Source: Choristoneura fumiferana
Lineage: Eukaryota; Arthropoda; Insecta; Lepidoptera; Tortricidae
Assembly: GCF_025370935.1 (NCBI RefSeq)
Contig: NC_133481.1
Span: forward strand, 18,775,849 to 18,839,848
DNA: 64,000 nt
Reading direction: 5' to 3'
Positions 39,401 to 54,400 of this stretch are shown one piece after another; position 1 is the first letter of the stretch, and each line of letters begins with the position of its first letter. A program made the translations under genes and the position numbers. The notes below the pieces were generated by a model. That model was given only the letters and a program-made list of their open reading frames with translations. It was not told where the DNA came from and searched no databases.

Positions 39401-42400
39401 ACATTAGCTTTTATAGCACTAGTAATTTTTAGAAGATTGTTAATTCCATACTTCAAGTCAAAAGAACCCCGTGAACATGTTGCATGCAACTGCTTCGAAA
39501 TATCGGGAGCTCATTCAAACTAATCGTGGTCTACATACCGTAACAAATATAATGCAGTGTAAATAACCGTGAATTATTAAAAACTATTAGGTCAAAAGAA
39601 GTGTTTTTGACGTTTCTTCACTAGTAAAATAAAGGTTTTCGATTAATATATAGAAACAGTTATCAGCCGCAATAAAAAAAATCCTAAATAAATATTCACA
39701 GGGGTGCTTATAGTCTAACTAACCAAACTACCTAAATACCTACTGAACTATTCTAGATTAATTTTAAAACACCTGTATAATTAACCTGTTTACGCTCGTT
39801 TTCTAGAAATTGGACGACTACGTGAAGTCCCACATACAATACAAGGAGTCCTACGACAGCTTCTATGACTGGATACGTAACTGCAAAATGGAGATCCAGC
39901 AATGCTCCGACTCCCATGGCGAGAAAGAAGAAGTTCAGAAGAAACTACAGAATGTCAACAAAATCATCGAATCTTTGCCTAAAGGAGAAGCACTGCTCAA
40001 AAAAGCAGTCGAACTCAGTAACGCTGTTCTAAAAACAACTGGCAACGAAGGCAAAGATAACATCAATCAGGAAATCAAACAGCTGAAAATCGAATGGGAG
40101 AACTTGCAACAAATTTGCAAAGATACTAAGAAGTTGTTGGAGAAGTGTCTGTCTGCGTGGTCAGATTTCATTGAGACGTCAGACAAGATGAGCAAGTGGG
40201 TGAAAGAGTTCGATAACAAGCTGAAATCAGTGCAGAAGGTTGACAAGATTACGCCTGAACATCTTGACAAATGCCGAGTAAGTATTTTGAAAAAAAGTTA
40301 TACATAATATAATCGTTTTATAACCTTACGTGTATTTTACGAACTGTTTATTCATTTATTTGTGTTAGTTTAATGTGATTGTTGTTTTACAGGAGCTGTT
40401 GGCAGAAGCTCTGGGAAACAAGCATGTTTTGGAAGAACTCAACGATAGATGCGAGAACTTAATGGAGCTAAGTGCATGCGCTTGGGTTCGCGATAAGACA
40501 GTGAATCTCCAAACTGAATACACGACTCTGTTAACCAAGATACAAAGCTTAGTTTCAAATGGTGAGAAAAACCTTTCGGACCATACGGAATTCATTAAAG
40601 CTAAGAATGAATTACAACAGTGGTTAGAGACTGCGCATGGAACCGTCCATGATTCCATCGGAGTTGGCGACATTGATGCCACTAAAGATAAATTAGAAAC
40701 CGTTAAGCTTGTCAGCAACCGTATGACTGAAGGCCATCATCTTCTAGTGGTCTTACAAGAAGCCTTTAAGAAAGCGCTTAACAACACTCCACCAGAAGAA
40801 CAGGATGGCCTTCGGAATGACGTCAAAGTTCTACAGGAAAGTTGGGACCAACTAAAGATTGATCTTAACTCTATTACTGCTCAACTTAAGGCCGCTATTG
40901 GCAAATGGGAAGACTTCGAAGACTCCAAGAATAAGATGAACCAATGGATAAACGACACTCAACAAAACCTAGACAAAGTGCCACCAACGGGTGGTGAACT
41001 TGGTGAAATGAAGACACTTCTAGAGAAATACAAGCATATTGAAGATGAAATCAAGAATAAGAAGCCCGAACTCGAGAGGCTTAAGAGCGAGGCTGCCGAA
41101 CTCAGCAGTTGGGCTAAAAAACCTGCTGCTAAGGAATCTGTGACAGAAATTGAGAAAAAGTGTAACGCTTTGAAGGCCAAATGTGCAGCGAAGAAAGCTG
41201 AACTGGAGTCCGAAATAAAGGACTACAATCAGTATCACCAATCGTTGCAGGACACAGAGAAGTGGTTGCTACAGATTTCGTTCCAGCTGATGGCACACAA
41301 CTCTTTATACATCGCCAATAGGGAGCAGACTGAGGAACAGTTGGCACAACACGCTGTATTACTGGATGATATCCAGAAGTATCGCTCTACTCTGGACGAT
41401 TTAGAAGGTAAAGGACGAGCTCAAATCGAGCGCTACGAAGCCACGACGCCTTCTATTCGTGATACGGTTGGAAAACAACTGAAGAACGTGAATGACAGCC
41501 ACAAGTCACTGCTGGCAACTGCGCTGCAAATCGAACGACGTCTTAGAGAAGGTCTCGCTAAATTCAAAGAGTATGAGGATACTTTGGAGAGTATTTTGAA
41601 CAACCTGGATGATTGTGAGCCTGCTATTACGGAGCTGGATGTGCCGGTTGACGGTCTGTCACATGGACGCGAGTTGCTCGATAAAGCTAGGGTGAGTATC
41701 ACATTAACGTTTTCTTTAGTATACGCTTCCATAGAAGCAGAACGGAGTGATACGGATAATCGGACTAGTATAATAATATAATATCCATATTTTATCCACT
41801 CATCCTACAATGTGATAATGTGACATAGCTTTCACATAATATATATAGATTCTGCTGGTCTCCACTCTGCTCTGCATCTATGAAGGTACATCCTTATTGT
41901 GCTGTTTTAATTGAGAGTTCTTCTGTTACTAAGGTAACACCACATGAAAACCGATCACGAATAGGTAAAGTCAAAGTCGTTACCTACCTAATTTTGATTG
42001 TTCTCACTTTCCTAATTAATTTCAGTTTAGTTCTTACGGCTGTGTGAGTGACACCACGTCACGTACGGTCGTACGTTCATGAGTAAAACCGAGATACCGA
42101 AAAGAACACTCGCTTTGTTTAGCCCAAGGAGCAATTCGCATTGATTCACTAAGCGTCTCATTTCACTAAGAGAATACGTCAAATGGAATGTGTATTCTCT
42201 CAATTAAATGTGCCGCATCGTTCAATGTGAGTTGACTATCTGAAGCAGCAAATCTATCTCCCGCTGACGTCTTACGTGTGTATCTCAGGCTCTCCACAAC
42301 CGCCTTCAAACGGAAAAGAGTCGTCTTTCTGCGGCCGTGGCCGCTTGTTCGGCTGCTGCTGCTTCTGTGTCCCGGCCTTCCTCCCCGGCCGACACGGCGC

Positions 42401-45400
42401 CGCTGCCCATACCGCCGAGGGAGCTCCACGTGCGGGCAAGACTCGAAGACCTAATCGACCAGGTACTGGCCGCTTCAGGGGCCATCCTTGCCTCTGATGT
42501 GCTCACTTCTTTCTAAACTTATACTTCAGTTATTCTAACTGCTGACATAGATTCTTTTGTGAGGACCGATTGTTGACACATCATGCGAAAATACCACAAG
42601 TGGGTGAACCTGTGTATTTAACCAGAAAAAGAGCGTTGTTTCTATTTCTATAGTAGTAAAAAATTACAACTCTATTCTACTTTCCGAATACACCGGCGGG
42701 AACCGGACGCGTCATCAGTTTGGTACATATTACGTTTATTTGTAAACCGTTATTTTGAATTACTATTTATTGATGAAAAGAAAACCACATCAATATCTGT
42801 TCCGTAGTTTAAATCTACGCATATACGTTATATATATACAGCCAGACATTAACATATTAACAGAAAGACGGCGGTAAGCGACTTTGTTTTCTACTATGTA
42901 TAGATTAGAGATGTAATTTAGTACTTCTTACTCTAATGTGATCAACGATCGGTCTTGCTTGTATATTGTGTAATATGATAAGCTACGAGTATTAACACCT
43001 AAACGAAAATTCTAACTTTTTAATAACGTTTGACCCTTTTTCAACATTGAATGTTTTTTTTTGCATTTGCCAGTTTTATTTCCGTGTTACTTACATTAAG
43101 TAGGTACGTCTTTAATATTTCACTTTAAAGAGCCTAGATTCTATTTTGAGATTATAAGCTTGTCTTGTACTATTTAGCTCTCATATTTCAAGAAACCTAA
43201 ACAACGGTTAAGCTGTTAGCTTCCTGTTAGTTTAAGCAACTATAATTTAATACTTACTGCGTAATTTAACTTTATTTTTAACATATCCATAAGTTTACCA
43301 GGTCTACAAATTACAGAACCAACGAATAATCTTGACGTAAGATGCTTCAATTTTGAAAATTTTAAACTAATAAGTTTAGTAGTTAGTGTAAAAACTAAAA
43401 TACATTAATTAATGCAAGTCACCGGATTACTTGCAAATATATCAGATAATTGTCCGACAGTTTCGCATCTATCCGAGATGCTTAATCATGGAGTGCGTGA
43501 AGCACGCACCCTCACAAGCATGCAAGACTGAGACATACTCCTTGAATAAAGCATCCCGAATAAATCAGAAACTATCCGATTATTAGCTGATATCTACATA
43601 TAAGTACTATTGAGCAATCCCGGTGCCTTTAATCACGGTAGTTTTCTTTAAAAATAAATAATTTAGTGTAGCTAGGTCAATTACCAGTAGGTTCCGTTGG
43701 CAATGTACTTTTGTGCACCTGGTTTGCTGATTCAAGATAATTCTAAAAGTGTTTAACTGCTCCCTGATACCTCAGCACTCTTATTTTGGAATTGAACTGG
43801 CTAGCAACAAAAAAAGCACGGAAAAGAAAATAATAGGTGAATTTGGTTGGCTGTGAGAATATGAAAGACTGGGACAGGGTTATTACCGCTTAGCTTTAAA
43901 AAAAACAGCCAGACCTAGATCTTTGAAAGACGTAAAGTGCAAACCAATAAAACAAGTGTTTAAAATACAAAGCGAAATTAAATCAGCGCCTACGATTACA
44001 AAATGTTTTATAATAAATATAAGGTGCGAATGTGCTGTGATTATAATTGAGCAAATTACCTCTTTTTTTTCATAGAGAGAAGAGTCATAAAGTACAGAGT
44101 TATGAGTAAATTTATATTGTTTTGAATTGTCTTGAATCAGATTGTAGTCACGTATGTATGTGGATGATATGATAATGAGTTTGCACTAAATGTGATTCAC
44201 TATTGCTAGAATTATTAACACCTGTAGGATATCCTGTATGCAGTGACAACTAAGTAAGTTTACATTGAACGACCAGGTATTCATAATAAAAAAGAACTCA
44301 TTTTCTTGTTCAATTTATTAATTAATAAAAATGATGTCATCAATGTACCTACAGGATAAATTTCTAAGAATAATGTTTGGATTGTTTTATTATGAATACT
44401 TAAATATTGCTCTGTGAATGATTTCGACAAGGTAGTTCAATACCTCATCTTTTCCAAAACTAACCTTAAATTAAGCTTTTAGTTCTCGTGATTTGCAGAT
44501 GAAGGATAAAAAGCAACTGGTGCCTTCAATTTTACAAGCTTTATTTAACTTACCGTGTTTGTGCGTGTCAAATCTTAGAAGTCGATTTAACCAACAGACT
44601 GAAATAGTTTAAAACTTTTTTTAACAAAAACTTTTTTATCTTAATTACCTTGTCTTAATTACTGTGTGCACTGGTCACTAATACTAACCAGCACTGTGTG
44701 AGTCGATGTCTGTGATGCATGGTTTGTTTTAGAAACGTGTGAGTGAAGTAACCGCCACAAAACGCGTCGATGTGTTACTAAAGAACGCCGAAGAGCCAGA
44801 GTTCGCCGAAAAGCTTGTGGCTTTCGAACAAAAGGTAACGCTTTGGGCTCCACTGACTTTTATATGATTAATTCCTCAGAACTCCTAGTTATTTAAATAA
44901 TTTATTTAATCTGTCAATTACCCAACCTAAAAAAAAAACTGTACAAAAAGTTGGAAAACCCCCGACTTTGACACTTCAAAGTTCAATATCTCTAAGAGCC
45001 ATCGCTAGAAAACTTGCTTTCAAATAAAAAAAAACGCAATCAAATCGGTCCACGCGTGTAAGAGCTTTCAGCTTTTTGCGTCGGAGGTTAAAAAATATAA
45101 TGAAACTAAATTGCCTGTAGCAAAATATAATCTCATTTTATAGTTCTGAACCGGAGCTTAAAGTTAGTTAAATAAAGTGGGAAATTATTTAGGTACGGTA
45201 CTATGAATGTCAGTGGAACTTACGCATGCTGCCTTGCTTTATAGTTTTTTTATTTGAACAAATATACGTCTTTGACTTTTTTGCCATTTTCTTATAGGTG
45301 AAAAATTTAAGTATATGACCTGTTGTATGTACCTAGTAGTTACGTGTTACTATAGATATTTAGACGTTCCATATTCTAAAAATGACTTAAGTCCCAATCA

Positions 45401-48400
45401 ATTCTGTGCACTACAACAACACAACAGGTAATTTACTTGAGTTTTTCACCAAGCTCACCAACCACAGATAAAATAGATTATAGTGGCCTAAAGTAAATTT
45501 TGGTCTTTACTTCAATATCGACGAATAATCGTTTGATGCCAACTTATATAATACTATCAACAGATTTATAAACATAATCAGCTACTCCAAATTTCCTTTT
45601 CTTCATAGGTACAAAGCCACCTCGAGACATTAGGTGACGCAGTGCATGGCATGGAAGAAGCCATGAAACAAGTCGTGGAAATCCAGGATTGGATTAACGT
45701 ACACAAGGCTCTGGCCCGTGATTGGTTGGCGAATCCATCCAAGCTCCGCCCAGAAGCTGCTAAGCAAGACATGGCTGCTATGAACGATGCGCTTGCGTCA
45801 CTTAGTGAGAAGAGAAATAGGCTACTGACTGAAATACCGACTGAGGGTAAGTAGAATTGAGTTTTATTTTTCCATCTGTGAATGGTCTTAACCTAACAAG
45901 CAGGTGTGGCAGAAAAGAGATTAAGCATTCAAAATCCTGATCTTAAAAAATATGCTAACGATATCTCATTAAACCCAGTAAACATTTTATAAAAAAATAC
46001 TATTACAGTGACATGGTGTATAAGTACTAATTCTATATTGATATTTTAGGACTAGAAGACGAAATCAACCTTGAGGAAGAACTAGACGATCTAGAAGACG
46101 ATATCCTCAAGGCAATTTCACGTGAAAAGGGCAACCAAGGCATAATAGATGACTACCGCACTAAATTCCAAGAGATACATGATTGGTTCGATTCAGTACT
46201 GAAGAAAATGTGTGTAGCTGATAAAGGATCTGGTCTCCCGTGTCCTCAAAAGCTAAGCGCTCTAAAGGAATTGATAACTGAATTTGAGCAGTCAGGCAAA
46301 GACAAAGTTGATAATATTAAATCTGTTGGATCACAAGTGATCAACATTGTCAGCAATCTGGAGAGCCAACAAGTTGAAGAGCAGGTTAGTATTCATCAAC
46401 ACTGATCTAATTACTTGAAATACTTTATCAATATTGACTTTCAACAAACTTTGTATAATTGTTTACATCATAATTATAATTGTTATTTCTATTTTAGATG
46501 AAATCAGTTGAAAGGAGGTACAACGACATAGCTAAACGCATCCAACGTAAACTTCAGATGCTAGAAATTACATACAAAGCCATTGATGGAACCAAGAGCG
46601 AGGTTAACGCACAAAACGAATGGATGCAGAAAGAAATAGACAACATGCATCATCCAGAACCATTAGGTTATGAAAGCAAATCGGTTAAAGAGAGACAGAA
46701 AAAGGTTGCCAATCTACTGAAAGAAACAGATGGTAAGAAAACTATCATTGACTCGCTCGAAAAGAAGGTAAGCAATATCCAGTCTGAGCTTGAGCCTTCT
46801 GAACAAACTCAGTTGGAGTCAGAATTAGCTGAACTATCATCTAAACAAAAACAATTAGCGTCACTCATTAAACAGGAAATTGAAAGACTAGGTCCCAGCC
46901 ATGAAGACAGGCGAAAACTGGAAAATGATATTGAAAAAGCTAAAAATTGGCTTAAGAACAAACTGGCCGAAATTAAGAAACTTGGTGGCCCGGTGCCTTT
47001 AGAAACAGCTAAGGTCGAAAAAGAAATTGCTATTCACAAAAAACATCAAAACGATCTCTCAGAATTTAATAATGATACGCTTGGTGAAGTTATGCGTCAG
47101 GGCAATGCTGTCTCTAAAGATTGCTCACCAGAAGACCGAGCTAAGTTACAAGCTATTTTAGAAAACTTAAATAAATCTTACACTTCTGCTAAAGTTGACA
47201 TTGATGATAAATTAGCTGCTTTGAACAAGTTGATGCATGGAAGAAATGACTTTGAATCTGAGCTGGCTAAATGCCAAAGCTGGTTGAATGAAGCTGAGGT
47301 TGCAGCGACACCTGAACTTAGGACCTCAAGCTTACAAGTATTAGAAGAACAATTAGCCAAGTTTGAAAAACTAAGTAAAGAAGCAGAAGATGTTGAAAAG
47401 AATATAAGCAAGATCAAAGACAAATCAAAAGACATTTTGGATACGTTATCTGACTCAAATAAACTGCAACTTAAAGAACAAGTTAATGTGCTATCTGATA
47501 GATTCGCTAGAATCAATGCCATAATAAATGACAGAAAGAATGTTCTTTTAAAACACATCAAGGAATACAAAGACGCTGCAGCTAAGATTGCTGCTGCTCT
47601 TGAATTCTTAGCTGAAATTCAGAATAAACTTAAAGCATTGAACAAACCTATTGGTAGTAAAGTGGAAGATGTACAACCAATCATTCAAGCCTATGAATCA
47701 ATTTTAGGTGATCTCAAAAAGAATAAAGCAATGTTGAATGAGTTGCAAGGAGGTAATTTACATGATCTGCAAGATATATTAACTCAACAGGATGACTTAA
47801 TGAGCACAATTGAAGACCAAATATCGAAACTGAAAGTTTTACTATTGCTACGAGAGCAATTCTTTGCTCTTATTAAAGAAATCAATGAGTTTATTGTTAA
47901 ATACACAGATCTGACAGCTGACATAGAAAAATCTAGTGACTCTTTAGAAGACAAGATTAAACGTTATGATGACATAATTGTCAAGATTCAAGGTTGTGAA
48001 GCTTTGTTGGCTACCGCTACAGATAAGGGTCAACAAATTGCCGCTGAAGGAACGGTTATAGACAGAAATAATATAACAGAACTGTTGCAGTCATTAAAGC
48101 AACAGCTGTTAGCTTTAAGAAGGACCGTAGAGTCGAAGCGGCAAGAGCACGAGAGAGCAGCGGCTGAACATAAAAAATTGGCATCAGATCTCTCAGAAAT
48201 TCTGCAATGGCTACATGACAACGAAGCCGCTGTACACTCACGACCACTCCTCAACAGAGACGTAGGTAGCGTAGATAAAAAACTAGTAGAACATGTCAAT
48301 CTAGCAAAAAGCATTCAGTCTTACTTAGACAAACTAACGAAAATTACTGACATCATAAAGAATGATGATGGTGTCCCTGGATCACTAATAGAAATGGTAT

Positions 48401-51400
48401 CAGAAGCTAACTCTTTGCAAACATCTCTGCCAGCTGAATTAGCAAACCGAGAGAAATACCTTCAAGAGAATAAGAAACATAGGCAACAATACTTACAACT
48501 AGTAGAGAAATTCAATATCTGGGTAAATGAGGCGGCTATCCGTCTAGACATGGGTAAGAATGGCACTGACTTTGAGAATATAGAATCTGATTTAGAAGAA
48601 CACAAGTCATTCTTCAACGCTTCTGAGCCTGAAATGAAAGATCTAATAGGCAAGCGGATGCAGGACATAGTTGATAAAATCTGGGCGTCATTGGCAGCGA
48701 CGGAACAGGAGGAACTATCAAAAGAGCACCAAAAACACAACCAAATGTTGAAAAATACTTTGAACTCAGCAAAGAGTCGTCAAGCGCAGTTGGAGCAAGA
48801 CCTGGAGATCTGGAAGGACTTCTGCCAGCTGGTGGATAAGATCAAGGTGATGTTGGATAAGAATGACATCAAGGATGAACCGGTGACGACCGTAGACGCG
48901 CTGAGACTGCATCTTGAGAAGCTGAACCACGCCAAAAATGATCTTGAGGTAAGTGTTGATTCCATTCATATTAAAATACTGAAAATGAATTTACAATGCC
49001 TATTTTCATGCAACTGTCTCCACATTGTGACTCTCAAGCGATGACGTGTAACTCGTTAGCACACTTGATATAAATTTGGCATAAATTTCGTATGACTATT
49101 TAATAGCTACAAGTGTTTGATAGTGACATTTTGTCAGTGCGAAAACGTACTGTGCTCAAACGTGTTCGAAAAGAACTGTACTTGACTTTAATACAAGATA
49201 TAAACATTGTTTAGTTATAGATGAATCAGAGAACGTTGATCTTGACGCCTACGCAGAATGAATAGCATAGTTTCATTGATAATAATAAACTTATTATTAT
49301 TTACCAGTAAGTGAACTTTTGGTGCAGTTGACAATAAAATGAAGTCATTCTGTATAATAGATGATTTTGTTGTATCCCACAACCATAGGGTTGCGACCCC
49401 CCGATGTACGAGTATGTGTCAAATATAGCTTAGTAATTGTGTTCTTGCCAGTATGTAATACCTAGTTTCTTGAGAACATAGTTGTGTACTCGTAGGCAGT
49501 AATATTGAGCATTGATTTTTAATACCTACTCAATAACTTAAAAGCTAAACTTCACTACAAACAGGGAAGTTTTCAATGGTAATTTTATTTGATTGTAGTC
49601 GGCTTTATGATGGAGGATCATTTACATTATAAAATACGATTCTGTAGCCTGTAATTTGTGTTGAGATGATTATAACATAATTACACGATACACAGTTTAT
49701 TCATTCGTTTATAAAAATACTCGTAACAACCAAAATTTAATCAAAAACTCCACCATTAAAAATAATACTCCGAAAATAAGCGCGAATATTTTATATAACT
49801 TGTATCTCTTCATGGAGAACATAGCGGTATTTTAAAAAGACAGTTAAAGGTAAACCAAAAATATATGACTATTGTCAAGAGGGCGCTATTGTTCTTATTT
49901 ATATGGCAATAGTTCAGTATAGTCGGAACAATGACATCTTGACTTGTCTACAACGTTTACCTGTTAGCTCTGATGTTAATTTGGAAAGGTTTTGTAGTGA
50001 AATAGTTTCATTCCCCAAGCGTTTTTTTTCTTTCAGTAGTTTATTATAAACATTATTTACAATGATCCGTTGTTGACTACGAATCGTTTTGGGCATTTTT
50101 GTTATTGTTCAAAGAAACCGCCACAGTATATTAATTTATTAAAAGGAAGAAAGTACGTAATTGTGAAAAAACAATAATTTAAGTAACTACTGCGCGCGTC
50201 GAACGGTACGCCACCTAAGTAATTAATTCTGAATATGATTATGAAGAAAAACTTAATTATAATTTGTAATGTGGTAGTGTCTGCGTCTTTACGAGTCAAT
50301 GTAGGCGCCTCGTTTAATTGGGTACTTACCTACCTTACGTTTTCTGGGCTGGTCCATATTATACCGGGTGTGGCCTGTAATATGAGCAAAAAATTAGTTC
50401 AGCAACATTTAAAAAAAAATCGTTTTTTTAATTTTTATTACACTTAGTTTATTCGAAGAAGCAATGTAAAGCGAAATGTTTTATATTTATAGCGTGACAG
50501 GCGATGACAGTTGTGTTCTAGGATGGCGTACATTGATAGCAATATTAGCAATAGGTATTTAATTTGTAAGAAAAAAGGAAAATTCAAAGACTCCATTATT
50601 TTAAAAAGTCGCTGAACTAATGTTGTTCAGTTTGACGAGGACGATCTATGTTTTAATTTTTTGCTCGTATTACAGGTCACACCCGGTATTTTTTATCGAT
50701 AGACTTATAATGTAGTTCACTCCTGTAGATAGATTTTTTTCGCTTGCCGTTTTTTTGTAGGTAAATATAAATTGAAACTTTATTTCGGCAAAACACACAT
50801 TTTGTGAGATTAATAGGTTTTGTGCCTTGGTCTGTTTGATTTAAAAATACGGAACTCTAAAAAGAGGTCGTATTGACAGCTGTCAGTTGTCAAATGTCGC
50901 CGTACAACGACACATACGTATGTACATACACACGTACGTACGTACGGCAACATTTGACAACACTGACAGCTGTCAATCCGACCTCTTTTTTTTAAATCAA
51001 ACAGACTAAGGCACAAACCCTATTATAGGTAGTCATTCACGATGACGCGTGCCGTGGTTCTTATTACAATGCCATTAATGTTTAATTTTGACAAAATCAC
51101 GTACCTTCGTGGATGGCACTAGGTATAATCTCACGAAACGTGTGGTATAAAGTTTCAATTTATTTTTACAAAAAACGGAAAGTGAAAAAAAAATCTATCT
51201 ACAGGAGTGAGCTACATTATAAGTCTACTACGAGAAATTACGGACCATCCTAGAAAACTTTAGGTACCCAATTGTTTTACTCCGACCGCTTTAGTTTGTT
51301 TTTCTCCGAAAAGCTTTAGTCAATAGGTTTAAAATTATAAACCAACAACCTCTGACTTTAAAAATAATTATAGCATTACTATCTTCGTATCTAAAACGAT

Positions 51401-54400
51401 CTTAGCATGGAAATACAAAAATATACGCGCAGTATTTTCATTCTACATTCCTAATAAAACTTTCATTATCTATCAGTGACGCAATGCTATCAGATATCAG
51501 CATCGATTCCTTGTAGGGCAATGGCTTGCACAATATTAATACTTTTATCAACTCAGATACGGTATAATACAGTCGATTCTATATGTACATATAAGGATAT
51601 ATCTAAAGATAGAAAGATACACGCTAATATTATTGATATTTCTTTAATATAACTTTTCTTTTTGCAACGTTTTTATACGTAACTACCTATTTACTTAGGT
51701 GTCACCCGGAGTGGTCAAAAAATGGTTTGCAGATTTTTAAACCTCGTTGTTTACCAAACGTTAGACAAAACGTACTTTCGATCGTGTAATTTTAGTTTCA
51801 TACCAAAGTCCAATTTGTTTAAAACTCATTTTGCGTTACCGTGTGCCACAAACTGGACTTTTAGCACAAAATAGATACCTAATAGTACGTTTTGTGTAAA
51901 ACCGAACGCATCAGAACTTACGTGACCTAAAATACGCGACTCACAACATCTAAGCTCACATAACTGCAAAAATTGAGTTCGTTGGCCTCTTACTTCCTGG
52001 TATCCGATTAAGCTGAAATTTGGCTGCGCAGGACGGAACTCTTCAACAGTTTATGATAATGGCATAGACTCAAAATTTGGTTTGAAAATGTGGTTTAGAT
52101 GACATTGCGATAGAAAAAGCAACAAAAAAGTATGTACTACAAGCTGAAATTCATAACTTTATCAATGTTCCTTAGACTTGATAGAAATACCAAGTTACCT
52201 ACCAGAATTATCAGTAAGTTAGTACGAGTAGGTACCTACGAATTACTACAGAGAAACCTCTTATAATTTAGATTGTGACATAGAAACTTGGTAGGCATAC
52301 CGCAAACTGCCATACAATGTTTCTGTTTCAAAGGTATATGAGTCATTTCCTCCTTACAGTGTTGCCATTTAAAAAAGAGTCCACTGTTTGAAGGAGGGTC
52401 AGTCAGGTTGTGTTCTTTTTAAGTATTGCTAGTTGATATTTTATGTTTGTGGCCAGATTTAAAAATACTGGCCATCTAAGAAAACAACAAGACAAGTTGA
52501 CTGTAAACGTTTGTAGTAGCTTTTTTATTTATTTGTTGAATGTAATTTTTAATGCCTGTACTTGCATTGTAATCTTATCTACATATCCAAAACAAATTTT
52601 GAGCCCATACGATAACTAAATGTAGGTGAAAATCGACATGAAGAATGGATAACTTACATACCTAAAAATATAAAAACATTACTAATTAATAATAAAATTG
52701 TAATACTTAATACATAATACCTAAGCTTCTAAGAATTATACGTCAGTCTTTTTTACTTTTTGCACCTATGGTCCTTATAAAGTGTTGCTAACGTAAACAA
52801 AAAACTAAATACCTGACTTATTTCTTTATGTATTTCCATTCTTATTTTGACGTGAAATCTAATTTATTTTTAGCACAATTTTCTTTCATTGAAATAGGTG
52901 AATGCACTCGCTGTTTATTAAGGAGAAACTATTCTTTCGTTATTTATATAATATAAAAAAAAAACATTAAATTTTACTAAACAGAGCTAAGTAGCTAAAC
53001 AGGAACCACAAATAAGGATAAATGTTTCATCAAAAATCCTTGTCAAGGAATGAAACGCCATTGTTTCCTCGTAGGAAAATGCTTCCTTTAATTGTAATAA
53101 GGCTGATCGCTACTCTTCAATATGTAAATTGTCAAAATTTTGTGATTAATTAATTACAACTGTTACAACTAAACGTACTGATAGATTATGTATAATTTTT
53201 AAAATGTCAAGATTATGCTAATGAGCATAAACGACCCTGTTTATCCAGCAATGCAAATACTTATTTTGAAAATAAAGTAGAAAAGTCTGCAAAAAGACTA
53301 AAAACGGGATCTTTTTTAATTTATAAAAATTATAGCTAAGTATGCAACTTTTTCAAATTAGGTAGCTCTTGTTCTAATGGCCGGTTTGCTAAAAAGGTCT
53401 GTCGCGTCGATCTGTATGGCTGATTGATTGCACAATGATTCTCAGGAGTTCATGATCGCCTTAACTGGATGATGTCATGCAACGCAAGTCAAGGCTGGCT
53501 CACTCAGTCGTCGCTCATACACCGCAATGACAACTCCATACAAACAAACAGCTCCCTATTGTATTGTTTTTAACAAGTGTGAAATTCACGTGCCGACGTA
53601 GCATTTTGTTTTTGCTACATTGTTTTGTTTATTTTTGTTAGGTAGAGATAAGTATTCAAAATTCCTCGTAAAAGGAAGGTGAGTGAAGCGTTTTATTATT
53701 TAAAGTGCAGTGGGTTAGTTGAATCTATGAAAACACTCAAATGGAACAGTAGAAACACTTATTTAATTGCCGATAGAAGAGGGGGCTCATAACGGATTTT
53801 AAACGTACCTAAATGAAATCGCGAAGTAATATTTCCGGGTTTGATAGTGCTCTATTATTACATTACTTTTTAAGAAAGAAAATTCGTACAATATAAACAT
53901 TAAAAATACCCGTGTTACTCGTTTACTGTCACATAGATAAAAATACACGGATAGTAAAATTTTGAATAAATTAGATACTTTATCACAGAGCTATCAGAAA
54001 CTGGCTTTATAAATGTCAAACGATTAGTCTTTCAAATTTCTGTCAACTAAGTATTTACATAAATAAGCCTTGAATTAGTAAACAATTGAATTTAAATACA
54101 TGTATAAACTTTCTTCCTACATAACACATCGTTTCGCGTTATCATATTGATTAGGTTATAGAAGTATGCTGCGCGAAGATAAATTGCTATTAGATAAAGT
54201 GTCAAGGTCGCGGCCAATTATGTCAATTTGTGTCAAAACCGGCACTTGACATTGGCTATGACATTTTGCAAATGAGTACTTTTCGGGAGGTCGAGTAGCC
54301 TGTTTAAAATGACAGTAATTTTGAAGAAACATCATCCTTGACTGTATAGAGTAAATTTATAGCATAGGGTAGTCGTTTCAGGTGCAGTTACATTGTAGGC

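Noticed and set aside
46498..46500. ATG at the start of exon 26 as an alternative translation start
   Set aside because: Immediately follows a strong acceptor and is in phase with exon 25; no promoter or 5' UTR evidence.
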